NCBI RefSeq assembly: GCF_000220395.1
Contig: NW_004086892.1
Location: 1-50,550, forward strand
From: Ichthyophthirius multifiliis
Taxonomy: Eukaryota; Ciliophora; Oligohymenophorea; Hymenostomatida
Length of the DNA stretch: 50,550 bases
Direction of reading: 5' to 3'
The number at the start of each line of letters is the position of its first letter. Within the stretch, counting starts at the first letter, position 1. The notes under the pieces are model-generated. The model was not told the origin of the DNA, made no database searches, and was given only the letters and a program-made list of their open reading frames with translations. Made by a program: the position numbers and the translations under genes. Below, piece after piece: positions 37,150 to 48,959 of this stretch.

Positions 37150-38283
37150 ATGTTAATAAAAATATTAAAGAATAGTTTTTCGTAAAATTTATGGAAAAGC
37201 ACTCCGATTAATCTGCCTGAAAATTACTATCTTTTTTTCGAATAGAAATTTCCTTTTGGTTAGGCTGGTAAAATAAACTTAAAGTTAAAAAATTCAATTT
37301 ATGATTTAAAAATACATAGTTTATGGGAAGATTTTTCTGAAGTTTTAATATATAAAGACATGTTCTTTTCTGAAAATAAATAACCCAATTATATTGTGGA
37401 AAACGAAGATGAAAAAAACGTGACTTTCTCCGATGAAAAAATCGATAAAAATTTAACTTAATTTAAGGCTTTTGTTAGAATACCAGAATATTATTCTTAT
37501 GATATTGAAAATTTGCATGGAAATATTATACATGAAAATTGGGATGTTTCTTCGAAGATTTATGGCGATATAAGAGCTGTTACTAATTAAAATTTTGTCG
37601 GGAAGAAATTAAAGACGGAGTTTTGTGAGATTTAAGCTCAGAATATTTAAATTGATGGCTATTTGGAAGCTTATAATGCTAATTTATAAAGCCTGAAAGG
37701 AATAAATATTAAAAAATTAGCTATTTCTGGTATAGGAAAAATCAAAAATTAAGAAAAAGGAGATATTTAGATTGCGTCTTTATTTACTAATTCCGATATG
37801 AGGGATAAAGGGGAGATTTTTTGTGGCGAAAATCCTTTTAATTATATAATGTTAGGAAAAAAAATCAGATAAATGATTGAAAAAGAGAAAAATTATTTAG
37901 AAATCGAATAAAAAGGTAATAATAACAAAGAAGGAAAAATATTAATAAAAAGTAGTCATGGATTCAATATTTTAGAGAATTTTAGCGAAAATGGATTAAT
38001 TGAGGTAAATTAAATTTCGAATTAATAATTTTTTATAAAATGTCCATTAGGAAACATAAAAGTTCATTTTTATTAAATTTAAAAAGATTCTTATTTAGAA
38101 GGAAGGAATATTTAAATTAGTCTAGAGGAAAATTTTAAATAGAACCTGTTTTTGTGTAATTTAGGAGTGTTTTTTGGAGAAAAAAAAGAAGGAATTCCTA
38201 CTATATTCGTTAAAGGAGATATTTGTTTAGATGATATTTAAATAAAGAAAGGTTTTGGCAATTTTCCATCTTTTTTATTATGA
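37150..38283 (+). CDS. Beta-rich protein resembling FAM185A / DUF4097 (377 aa)
   Basis: A single intronless frame from ATG 37150 to TGA 38281-38283 gives 377 residues. The start MLIKILKNSFSQNLWKSTP is basic and could target mitochondria. The body alternates short strands with Gly turns: FVRIPEYYSYDIENLHGNI, WDVSSKIYGDIRAVTNQNF, IQIDGYLEAYNANLQSLKG, INIKKLAISGIGKIKNQEKG, EGKILIKSSHGFNILENFSE, NQQFFIKCPLGNIKVHFYQ and GIPTIFVKGDICLDDIQIKK. Recurrent 'G-x-I-x-(I/V)' strands with hydrophobic alternation resemble the beta-solenoid of DUF4097 adhesin-like proteins and the eukaryotic FAM185A. The match is by pattern only, and the function of that family is not established. Coding GC content is higher than in most neighbours, and no introns are needed. 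Confidence 0.75.
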
Positions 38284-38388
38284 GAAAAATAAAATATGTG
38301 TGCTTTTCCATTTTTTTTTTTTTATTTAGTTTTTTTAATTAAATTTATTAATTATATAACTAAAAATAAAAAATTAAAAAAATAAAAA

Positions 38389-38895
38389 ATGATTGATTAG
38401 TCTTATAATATTGATTATTATTAAAAAAATTAAAAATTTCAATAAAATTATAATTAAGAATATTAAAATGAGATTTTTAGACTACCGATTAAAACTCATT
38501 TAGATAAAATAGATGTAAAATATAAATATTATTTCTTTAGTATTTTTTTTTTTTTTATTAAAAAAAAAAAAAAGGATTGTTTAGAAAGACTTTTATTTGA
38601 TTTAGAAGATAATAAAATATAATTATAAAATATAAAGGACGATATTACAAATTCCGGAAATATAAATAATGAAAAATAAGGGGAATTATAAAAATTTATT
38701 ATGGATGAAACATTAAGGATAGCAAAAGAATTCAAAAAATAAAATTCTATTTAAGATAATAATATTATTTATTTGAAATAATAAGTATAATAAATTATTT
38801 AAGATAAAATTAAATTATAATAAAATACAATTGCTTTAGAAAATAGAGTTTTAGAAACCGAAAAAGAAATAGGTTTTAAATATATGTATGATTGA
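38389..38895 (+). CDS. Small coiled-coil protein (about 148 aa)
   Basis: Starts MIDQSYNIDYYQKNQKFQQN at ATG 38389. A 60-base T-then-A-rich intron (38,515-38,574, GTAAAA...AAAAG) follows KTHLDKID. The second exon is a coiled coil: DCLERLLFDLEDNKIQLQNI, GELQKFIMDETLRIAKEFKK and ALENRVLETEKEIGFKYMYD, ending at TGA 38893-38895. The intron is a multiple of three with no in-frame TGA, so the alternative is a poly-Phe/poly-Lys insert, which is less believable. The family is not recognised. It sits 105 bases after the FAM185A-like gene on the same strand. Confidence 0.75.
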
Positions 38896-39370
38896 TATTT
38901 ATTTTATTATATAATACTTATTATGTGTAAATAAATAATAATAAAATTTTATTTTTTTATTGTTTATTATATAATATATTAAATTAATGTTATATAAAAT
39001 ATTAAATTAATTATATGTATATATTATAAATTAATATTTATTATTTTTAATATATATAAAATTTTAATTATTTTTTAATTATAAATATATTATATTATAT
39101 ATTATATTTTTTTATAAATAATAATCTAGTATTTTCATAATTTCTTATAATAATTTATTTAATTTTATTTTATTTTTTAAATAAAAAAAAAATCGTATGT
39201 ATATTCATATATTTATAAAAATAGAATATTTATATAATAAATATATCATCTATATTTAAATTAATTATAATTATAAAATATATTTATTTAAAAATAATTA
39301 TATAAATAAATATATATTTATATACATAAATATATTTATATTTTATAATTTATAAAATTATATTTAATTA
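38896..39370. other. AT-rich intergenic spacer
   Basis: A/T-rich sequence between the small coiled-coil gene and the U6 promoter region. I see no gene. Confidence 0.6.
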
Positions 39371-39412
39371 AAACCCATAAAAAAACAAAAATAATAACTA
39401 TTTAATATATAT
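39371..39412 (+). promoter_or_regulatory. Candidate U6 snRNA promoter: upstream element and TATA box
   Basis: AAACCCATAAAAAA at 39,371-39,384 lies about 50-64 bases before the U6 start and is the only C-containing patch in the flank. This is where a proximal sequence element of a snRNA gene is expected. TATATAT at 39,406-39,412 lies about 23-29 bases before the start, as in Pol III-type U6 promoters. Positions fit, but in such AT-rich DNA a TATA string alone is weak evidence. Confidence 0.5.
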
Positions 39413-39434
39413 TAATTAGTTTTTATAATATATT

Positions 39435-39456
39435 GGGACCCGAAAGGGTCATCCGT

Positions 39457-39488
<32 letters not shown>

Positions 39489-39540
39489 GGCCCCTGCGCG
39501 AAGGATGACACGCTCAAAGCGAGAAGGATTCCCCATTTTT
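39435..39540 (+). ncRNA. U6: U6 spliceosomal snRNA
   Basis: This is a GC-rich island in AT-rich DNA with all U6 landmarks. A 5' stem-loop (GGGACCCGAAAGGGTC) leads to AAAATTGGAACGATACAGAG, which contains the ACAGAGA box at 39,472-39,478 that pairs with the 5' splice site. Next is GATTAGCATGGCCCCTGCGC, holding the catalytic AGC triad and the start of the internal stem-loop, then GAAGGATGACACGC. The 5' hairpin is of the ciliate type. The transcript should end in the T run at 39,536-39,543. U6 is the catalytic RNA of the spliceosome, which fits the many introns here. The 3' part (TCAAAGCGAGAAGGATTCC) diverges from animal U6, as is normal. Confidence 0.98.
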
Positions 39541-39543
39541 TTT
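39536..39543 (+). terminator. Pol III T-run terminator of U6
   Basis: Eight T residues directly after CCCCA close the U6 gene, the standard RNA polymerase III stop signal. Confidence 0.8.
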
Positions 39544-39711
39544 GATTAAATTATAATAATATTATTTAAATATATATTAAATATTAATTATTATTTAATA
39601 TTTTATATTTTATTTTATATATTAATTTAATTTTTTTTTTATTATATAATACTTTTAATTTTTTTTTTATATATAGGAAATTATTACATGTAAATATTAA
39701 TTTTTTTTTTT

Positions 39712-40327
39712 TCATATCTAATTTATATATGCTCTTAAAATAACATCAAATTACCATAAATCTGTTTATCCTTAATTTAAATAACCTCCAGAAAGCTTTA
39801 ATTCAGCTTTAATTTCTCTCCATTATCCTAAACCCTATAAAGCTTCTATGTTTGACTTTAATATAAAAAAATATGAATAATGAATATAAAAAAAAAAAAA
39901 TTGAAATTAATTTTAAATACAATTAAATTATCCATCTATGGTGGTTTTAATCTGAATAAAAGAATAGCCTCATTTCCAGCAGTTACAGTTCCTTTAGGAT
40001 TATCACACAAAAAGTAATTATTTTTGTCATCTTTCTAATATAAAATTAAATATATATATATATATATAAAAATATAAAATTATATATAAATATAATTAAA
40101 TATAAATAATTAGTATAAATATATTATAATATATTTAATTATATCTAATATATATATATTTATATATATATATATATATTGTATTATTAAAAATAATTTT
40201 TTTTCAGGTATTTTTATAGATTCTAAATAAAAAAATTTATTAATTTTTTTTTTTTTTAATAATATTAAAAATCCGAAATAGTTTTAATTTTAATAATATA
40301 ATATATGTATATATACATAAAAAATTA

Positions 40328-40363
<36 letters not shown>

Positions 40364-41223
40364 TATAATTATATATAAATATATATTTATATATATTTAT
40401 GTTTATATATTTACAGGCATGATAACTTCATAATTACAAGGTTTTTCAAGTTTTGGATCACTATAAATTTTTGAATTACCTATAATAAGTTTTCTTAAAA
40501 ACATTGTTTCTTCATTATTATTATCTTCATTATTGTTATTATTTTCTCCTTCTATTTCTTCTTATTTATCATTATTACTTGTTTAAAAAACGTTTACTTC
40601 TTTAATTTTTGGTTTAGTAAATTCTAATAAAATTCTTGTATTTTTCGGACTAAATATTGTTTCTTCATCTAAAATTTTAAGCTAATCGAATGCACTTTCT
40701 ATTTTTGCTGGAAGACTATTACTTTATGGTAACTATAAAATAGGCTTATAGTGAGTTATATAAGATTATCTTGGATAACAAGATCCGTAAATAAAAAGTT
40801 TTTTTTCATCTTTTTAATTAGGTACGTCTATACTCACCAATTCGAAAAACTATTCAGAAATTCGGTCTGGTTAAAAAATTAACTTAATTTCAATTTCTTT
40901 ATGTGCTTCTATTTAAACTTCTGAAGGAATAAAAGAAAATACTTTAGAACCATTTTTATTATATATTCCATGAGATATAGATGTGACTTTAAATTTAATA
41001 CTAAAATTAGATACATTAAGAACTTTAAATGTTTTTTCTGCTTTCTCACCGAGGATAACTCCTCCAATGTTCAAAAGACCGTTTTCAGGGATCAATTTTA
41101 CTTCAGGACGGACTCCTTTACCTATTAATTTGGCACTAACACAAGTTGTTTTACATTTTATTTTTAGTATTTCTTCAAAAGGTTTATCCTAAATATATAA
41201 AAAATAAATATATAAATATATAA

Positions 41224-41274
<51 letters not shown>

Positions 41275-41704
41275 CTTATTAATATAATATTAAATTTATT
41301 TATATATTAAAATACATTTATCATTATAACATCTTTTTTATAATTTATATATATATAATAATACCTCATGTGGTTAAAATTATACAACTATATTTCGAGT
41401 TTTAAAAGGATTTATAGGTCTTAAGGCATTTATGACACTAAAACCGCTAAAAAGAGGTAATAATTCTGTGCGAATATCTGCAATCTAATCAGAATTATTT
41501 GTTATTAAAAGTTCTTTTATTTCACGAATTCCGACAGCTATTTCACCAAAATCAATAATTGTTTTATCTAAAAGAAGAGATTTATTTACTGTAACTGTAT
41601 TTATTTCTATAAATGTTAAAAATTTAGATGCGTCAGGCATATCAGTATGTTTAAAATAACAAGGAATTAACCAAGTATATTGTTAATTATGATTTGGTTA
41701 TTCC

Positions 41705-41759
<55 letters not shown>

Positions 41760-44225
41760 ACTTTATTAAATTCAAGTAATTTACCTCCTAATTTAGCTAA
41801 TTCTTCTTCCATATTAAAATTTTATTCAACTTATTATTTTTTTAATATTTATTATTCTTCTTTTTATTTTTCTAGTTCTTCTAGTCTTTTCTATTCTTCT
41901 TCTTATGCTTATAACTGAGCTTTCGATAATTTTTTATTATTATCTTTTTTGGATTCTTTTTGAGTATTAGTTTATTTTTTATTATTTTTATTCGTGTTTT
42001 CATCATCCGTTTGATTTTAATTTTCATTTTTTTTTCTTTCTTCTTCTTATTATTCCCTTTTTATCTTCATTCTCAACTAGAAATTAAAATTTGGATCATT
42101 ATCATATTTTTATGCTAATTCATCCAATGTAAAAGCAGTTAATTTTTTAAAAAAACTGAAAAATTCTAAATGGATTTCCACACTTTCCTCCGATTATATT
42201 TTTTAAACCATAGGGCTTAATTTTAACCCACAAATTTCAAATTTCGGTAAAAAAAACTCAAAAAGTATAGCTTTATTTGTACTATTTTTTATTTATAATG
42301 TACTCTAGAAAACCTCATCTACCTAAGTTGCTGGAATATCGATTTTCATAGCAGAAAATTCCAGTGGACATTTATGTATATCGCATGAATATGGGATTTT
42401 AATGTCTTTAGTGGCTATTGTTCCAGTAATGATTTTACATTTGAGATACCCTTCGTCTTTTCTTGAATTTACACCGGGGATTTTCGTACTTCGGTATATT
42501 AGATTCGTCTGGAATTTCTCTTTAGGAAGTAGTTTTATAGGAATTAAGTCTAGTTCAACTGATATTTCCTTAGGGAGGGGGTAAAAGAGGATTTCTTGGG
42601 GAAGCTCGCTTAGATTTTCACAAGTTAAGGCCATTCTAGAAGCTGTTCCTTCATAAAGCTTCCCAAAATTAATCTTTCCTGGAGTTATTTAGACTGTATT
42701 TATTGTCATTCGGGTTCTTATAGTAAATGGGACAGGCATTACTTGATCTGCGCCTATTAATTTGAATGGAATATCCAAAAAACCTGTTTATTTATCTAAA
42801 TATTTGGAACAAAAAGTCAATAAATCCTTATCAGCATTCATCTTTACCCATACTTCGAATTTCGAATTTCCTTAAATGTAACCAAGTAAAGGATTAAACT
42901 AGAAAAATTATTTGGTTTCCTTTGGGGCTACTATTTAGGTTTTCATAGCATTTTAAGATCTGTTATAAAATATTATTTTTTCACGATATATATGATTTAA
43001 TAAGCATATTTCGAAATCATATATTGGTTTTTCGACATAAATTGGTACTTATATACATTCTCCTCTATATATATGTATATTAGAATTTATTTATTTTTAA
43101 AAAAAAAAATTAAATAAACTTAATGATTATATTAATAGGAGGTGAATGAAGATAATTTTCAAAATAAAGCATTAATGGTAAATCAAAAGTGCCTATTTAA
43201 TTAGGCAAATATTTAATTGGTATATGTAATTCACTATATCCTTTAATTTTATATACTTTTGAGAATTTTAATTAAGATAAAGATTATATCAGATTCTATT
43301 AATAGAGATCTTATTATTAATCAATTCTTACTTTTTCTTCTTATTCTGATTATTATTCGTTTTTAACCTAATTCACCATTTGAGAAGCAACCTCTGTTTT
43401 ACTCAAAATATCAAGTCCTTTCGCACTTTTTATACTTATTTCAGTTTATAAAGCCCCTCTATTTATTATAGTTAATGTTTTCGTACAATCTTCCCCAAAT
43501 ATAACTTTCTCGAAATCAATTATAGGATTAATACATTCACAAATTGCCTTCTTAGATGTACATATTAAAGGGATATTTACAGGACCAGTTTCAGTTAAAA
43601 TAGGAAAAACATCATCTATATCGTCTATTGTTTAGGCAGTGAAACGAATTGTAATAGGACAAGACATTCCAGCAGATATTCTACCGGGAGGTTTATACAT
43701 TATTTCAAATTGATCCTAGCATAAATATATATATATATATTTATATAAATATATAAAATAAAAAATATATTATTATATATATATATACACATATATTTTA
43801 TGTATATAAATATTTTTATTTATTAATTTCTTTTTAATTTTATATTAATATTTACCCTTATAGATTCTTTTAATGGTTTTAATTTAAATGAATTAAATGT
43901 ATAGGAAACATTTGTTAAATATATGGTTTATATATATGGTTCATTTACATCGAAATCCTTTTTTATGTTTTTTATTATATTATTGCGTTTTTTTTTTTAC
44001 TTTAAATATTATTTTATCAGGTTTCGATAAAAAAGAATCTCCTTGGAATGTTTTGCCTTATACTATTTGTGGTTTTGTGATGTTTTATATGTGCTTTTCC
44101 CGAGCTTTGGTATGCATTTATTATTCTAATACTGTTAGTTCTCTTAATACTATTTTTTTACGACCGTTTTCATCGTATTCAGAATTTTATTCATCTTCTG
44201 AATTATTTTCGTCGTTGTATTCCAT
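39712..44225 (-). CDS. CFAP74: CFAP74-like cilia and flagella associated protein (ASH/MSP-type domains)
   Basis: Minus strand from ATG 44225-44223: MEYNDENNSEDEQNSEYDEN, then SFLSKPDKIIFKDFDVNEPY, TIYLTNVSYTFNSFKLKPL and FEIMYKPPGRISAGMSCPIT. These match the CFAP74 N-terminal ASH domain (KDFDVxxxY, L(T)N(V/A)(S/T)YT, PPGxxSAGMSC). Further ASH-like repeats include FEKVIFGEDCTKTLTIINRG and GGVILGEKAEKTFKVLNVSN. An acidic/basic coiled insert lies near 41,770-42,070 (EEQKRLEELEKQKEEQQ-like). The end is IEALQGLGQWREIKAELKLS, GGYLNQGQ, DVILRAYIN, then TGA 39714-39712. TA-rich introns lie at about 40,040-40,420, 41,190-41,365, 41,700-41,755, 43,070-43,140 and 43,720-43,855. CFAP74 belongs to the C1b projection of the axonemal central pair, and ASH domains mark ciliary and centrosomal proteins. 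Plus-strand ORFs at 40983, 42402 and 43897 are shadows. Confidence 0.93.
41236..41270. repeat. (TA)n microsatellite in a CFAP74 intron
   Basis: A pure TA tract lies in the intron between ASH-domain exons, preceded by TATAAA repeats from 41,207. Confidence 0.9.
41709..41756. repeat. (TA)n microsatellite in a CFAP74 intron
   Basis: A pure TA tract of about 46 bases lies upstream (on the coding strand) of the intron end preceding the NYTW-type exon. The plus-strand ORF spanning it is an artefact. Confidence 0.9.
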
Positions 44226-44653
44226 GTTTTTTTTATTTATTTATTTTTTGCTTTTTAAATTTTTTTTTTATTTTTTTTTTATAAGTTTTATTTTATTTAC
44301 TTTTACTTTTCCTTTTTTATATTTTATTTATTTAACATTTTTTAGTAAGTTTTATAGATATGTATACATTTTTTAATATAAATTAATATATATTCTTATC
44401 TATTAAGTTTATTTTATTATTCGTTTTTAATATTCATGACTATAATCAAATAGAAAGTAAAAACAAACGACTTGAAATATAATATAAAACTAATCTAAAT
44501 GCAATAATTTATAAAGTTTTAATAACATACATATATAATTATAAAAAAAAAACATATATAATATTTGTATTTAAATCAAAATATAATAATATAGTAGAAA
44601 AAAAATAAAAAAAAATAACAACAACAACAACAATATAAATGAAAATTATATTT
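44226..44653. other. AT-rich spacer with AAC repeat
   Basis: Lies between the 5' end of CFAP74 and the 3' end of the TLC gene, both on the minus strand. A short (AAC)n tract lies at about 44,617-44,633. No gene is seen. Confidence 0.6.
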
Positions 44654-45309
44654 TCATATGCCAGCCAATTCAAAAAGACTTATATATCCAGGTGTTGGAT
44701 GTATTTTAGTAACTGAAGATAGTAAATCTTTTGGAAGAATTTTACAATCATGAAAGTAAATAAACATGAATACAATATACAAAACCACAACTCCAAATTT
44801 AAGCAATTTATAATGATAAAACTATGTATAAGGTTATCTATATAATCCAGTATGGAATAATATCATACTTCCCAAATAAATATAATTAAGCCAATTTATA
44901 TCAGGGAAAGCCATAATAATAGAATGTAAAACTGCCGGAGACAATTACCAATAAGGAATATACCTTGAGAATATTACAAAAGGTAAAAATATGATACTTA
45001 CTATATGATGGAAAAACATATCAATTCTGCAGACATCTTCAAATATTAAACCTGAACCTATTAAGCAGAAAGTATCAATTACGTAGTTTAATGGAGAATA
45101 GGCTATGAATGGGACTAGTATTTTATCTTACAATAAATAAGGAATATCGGAATATTTTTTTATGTGCTTGTAGTCAATGTGGTATATGAATTTATATATA
45201 AATAATGACACTATTATTGGAATGGAAAATTTAGAGTATTCTACCCAAAAAAATCGTTTAATTTTTTAAGTTTTAAACAGTCGTATTAAAATTAGGTGTA
45301 CTCAACCAT
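44654..45309 (-). CDS. TLC-domain multi-pass membrane protein
   Basis: Minus strand, ending at TGA 44656-44654. The frame reads FFWVEYSKFSIPIIVSLFIY, KFIYHIDYKHIKKYSDIPYL, KILVPFIAYSPLNYVIDTFC, DVCRIDMFFHHIVSIIFLPF, VIFSRYIPYWQLSPAVLHSI, INWLNYIYLGSMILFHTGLY, KLLKFGVVVLYIVFMFIYF and YISLFELAGI. Five to six membrane helices and the D-x-x-x-H-H motif are typical of the TRAM-LAG1-CLN8 (TLC) fold. This family includes ceramide synthases and the TLCD proteins that affect membrane lipids. The Lag1 double-His/double-Asp signature of ceramide synthase is not complete here, so a TLCD-like role is likelier. The start is unclear: the ATG at 45309-45307 is out of frame with the body, and the body frame has a TGA just upstream, so a small 5' exon or an indel is likely. 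Confidence 0.8.
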
Positions 45310-46717
45310 TTTTTTATTTTATTTTATTACTATTTTTTTATTTTTAATTTATTTTTTGAAATAATGATAATGAGTATCATATTATAAATTAAAAATGAAA
45401 ATTTTTAGATATAAATATAATATATATAAAAAATATTTTATAACTTTTTACATATATAATATATATTTTTTATTTATTATATAAATATTTTTTTTTTTTT
45501 TAAATATTTTTCCTTATTTTTTCTATATATATAATTATATTAATAATCATGATATTTTTAATATTTTTTTTCTCATTTACAAATTGTCAAATTTTATAAT
45601 TCTTAATAAATTATTTATTTGTTTTAAATAAATATTATAATAACTTTGAAATATTTATATATTTATATTTTTCTTTTTTTATTTATAATCTATTTATATG
45701 TTTTCCTAAATTGGATTTATTTCGTAAGTTTATTTTAAAAATTGTATTTTTAAATTATCTATTTCTTTTTTAATTTTACTATTTAAATATTTATATATTT
45801 TTCTATTATTTTATAATATTTAATAATCATTTTTTAAATATATATCTATTTATTATTATTTTCATTTAAAAATTCTATATATTTTTTTAAAAATATATAA
45901 TCTTTTTCATTATATTTGATAACTTTTATATATTGTCATTATAAATATTCGTTTAATTATTATTTTATATTTCTATGTTTAATATTTTTTTTTCTGTAAA
46001 TAATATATTTATTATAATAAATGTATAATTCTTTTTAAATATTTTTAAATTTGTTATTTATTAATTTTTTTAAATTTATATCTTTTTTTATAATAAAAAA
46101 AAATATAAATAAAAACAATATTTGCATTTGATATATAATAAATAAATAGTTACTAACAATTAATTATATAAATAAATAATAAATATATAAATAAAGCCTA
46201 TCTTTATTTAAAATATATATATATATATATTAATATACTGTTTATCTAATAAATTATTATATATACTTAATATATAGTTATTAATTATATTTATTTTTTA
46301 TATTATAATATAAAAAATATATTTTTTCTTTAATTGTTTAATTTTATACCTTATATATTATTAAAATGTATGTATATAATTTTGTATTAAGTATTTTATT
46401 TAATAAAAAAGTTTATTTATTAGTTTTTTTATATATCTAACCTTTTTTGTATTTTAAGATGAAATAAAATAGAATCGAAAAAAATTATAATTAATATCTT
46501 TTTTATGATTATAAAATTTATAATAATTAAATATATATTTATATAATATATATATAAAAAAAATTATTTATTATTTAAAAAAAACAATTTAAGGTTTTTT
46601 AAATTAATATATTTAAATTTATTAGTTTTATAAAAAATAAAAAATAAAAAATAAATAATTAGTATTTTATTATTTAATAAAATTAACACTTAAAATAATA
46701 AATAAAAATAAAATCTC
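45310..46717. other. AT-rich intergenic region
   Basis: About 1.4 kb of A/T-rich sequence between the TLC gene and the PAQR gene, with poly-T runs and short TA tracts (46,215-46,230). No coding frame or RNA is seen. Confidence 0.6.
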
Positions 46718-48241
46718 TCATTTACAAATTGACATTTTTCTTGTATAAAAATTAATAAGTGCCCCAATATAAGTAAATAAAATTGCAAAAAGAATAGAAA
46801 TATGCCACAATTAATGGCTAGCTCCACAAATATCATATTATCCTGGTTTATATTTTTCCGGGCATCTTTTCGCATAAATAGTCAATCCTCCTAAATAACA
46901 AACACCCATCAGTAAATAATATGGTACACTATTAATAATCAAAAAACTGTCATTAGAATGTCCCATATACTCATAAATACATAAATGAAGCATTGGAACA
47001 GCCGCAAAAATACCTAAAGAGGCATACATAACACTTTTAACAATCCAATATTTAGGTGTATGTATAAAATCTTATAAAGAAACCACAAAAACAATCAATG
47101 AAGCTACTCCTACTATCGTCATATAAAAGTATGCTAATATCTAATTACAGAAAAATCCGTAATAAAATATAGGAAAAGTAGATCCACTTATTAATAAACT
47201 GACTCCCGCATAGTCCATTCTAAGTAAAATTTTATTATGTATAGGACTTAGTTAATAAAGCAAATGGAATGTTGAAGAAAATGATAGACATAAAACTGCA
47301 CTTATTAAAAATACGAAAATTGGCCATCTAGAAATATCATGAGAAGACTAATTTGTAAGTAATATATTCTTATTTTAAATATCATTTATATGAAATTCTA
47401 TCCAATCAAATTAATGAGAATCTATTTAATCTATTACTTATTATTATAATTCTGTTAATTTTTTCATTATCTTTTTTAATTATATTAATATATATCAAAT
47501 AAAAATATATTTTATATAAATATATATATATATTTATTTATTAAATAAATTATATTTTTTTATTTTTTTTTTTACTTCATTTTTATAAAAGTATATATTA
47601 TTTATATCTAAAATTGCCAATTTCTCACTAAATGAAAAGTTTTGGAATTTTTCGACTATTTTATATACGTTGTGAGGATTTATTTCTTTTTTCATATCTG
47701 ATACTTCATCTAAGAAATTATTAATATTTTGAACTATGTTTATATTCGCTTTATTTATTTAGTTCAGTCCCTCGTTTATTCTTTTATTAAAGGCCTCATC
47801 TAAATTGTTAAATTCTTCGTAAATAGGTTGTAATTATTTATCTAAATTTTCATTTAAATAACTTTTCCAACTATGAATATCTATATTTCCTATACTTGTA
47901 CTTATATATACACATAATAAAATTATGACTATTGCACCAATTATATGAGTCCATATGTTTACTAATTCATTATGAACCATAAATAGACTCTTTAACATGT
48001 TTTTGGTAGAACTAAAGTTGATCCTATAGCCAGACTGTATATAAATATTGTCTTTTATATATTCAGGAGCTTATATGTAGGTACCTATGTAGTTTTTTAG
48101 TCTGGTTGATAAATCGTTAATTTTAGAATGAGAGTTTTCATTTAAATCTGTTATTTTTTAATTCTTTTATGATTGTGGAGATTAAGAACGCTTTTTTATA
48201 TCTTCTTGCTTTTTTTTGGGTGAAATATTTTGTTTATTCAT
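46718..48241 (-). CDS. PAQR / adiponectin receptor-like seven-helix protein (about 472 aa)
   Basis: Exon 1 (48,241-47,576) starts [20 protein letters not shown]. It contains [20 protein letters not shown], then [20 protein letters not shown] with helix 1. About 110 residues of polar helix follow ([38 protein letters not shown]). After a 105-base candidate intron, exon 2 (47,470-46,718) gives [90 protein letters not shown]-like [15 protein letters not shown] and [20 protein letters not shown]. The end is TGA 46720-46718. HNE..NIWTH, S-x3-H, DY-x-G and SHQ-x-x-H are the PAQR hallmarks, and the three His and one Asp form the zinc/hydrolase site. PAQR proteins act as ceramidase-like receptors. 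The long insert between helices 1 and 2 is unusual compared with animal members. Confidence 0.93.
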
Positions 48242-48628
48242 ATTTTGTTTTGCTTTTTTTTTAATATAATTTATTTTGTTTATTAATATTACCTTTGTTT
48301 TTTTAGTTTTATATTTAAAGAATAAGTTCTCAAATTTAAAATAAATATATATTATTTATAATAATTTCTTTTATATTATATTTTAATATTATTATTAATT
48401 TTATATTTTTATAATATATTTTAATTATTATATATATTATAAAAATTGTTTCTTTAAATTAAATTTACTTTATAATGTTTATTTTAAATATATTTATTTT
48501 CCTTGAATTAATATAATTATAAAAACAAGTAATAATATAACTTATATTTTAAATTGTATAAAAATAAAAATATAGAAGATAAAAATAAAATATTCCATAA
48601 ATTAATATAAAAAAAATATAAATATAAA

Positions 48629-48680
<52 letters not shown>

Positions 48681-48959
48681 TATATATATCTTCTTCCTTT
48701 CTTTTATTTTAATATAAGAAAGGATTAAAAAAAAAAAAAATATAATAAATTACACACAAATTATATTTTTTTTATTTTTATTATTCTTATTGATTTTTTT
48801 CTATTAACATTTTATTTAATATTTTTAATATTATCAAATTTGCTGTGATTATGATATATTTTATACTTTTTTTATAAATAATTTGTAATATTTTTTTATT
48901 ACACTTTAGATTTATTTAAATTATATGAAGTGTTTTTTTTTATTTAGCATAAGAGAAAA
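48242..48959. other. AT-rich intergenic region with TA tract
   Basis: Upstream of the PAQR gene. A TA tract lies at about 48,635-48,690, followed by poly-A/poly-T runs. No gene is seen. The retroelement remnant begins to the right. Confidence 0.6.

Noticed and set aside
43897-44376. Plus-strand hydrophobic ORF of 159 residues
   Set aside because: It is the complement of the first CFAP74 exons, whose minus-strand frame (acidic start, then KDFDV block) matches a known family.
44654-45309. Calling the TLC protein a ceramide synthase
   Set aside because: A DxxxHH motif is present, but I do not see the full Lag1 signature or a Hox-like domain, so only the TLC family is claimed.
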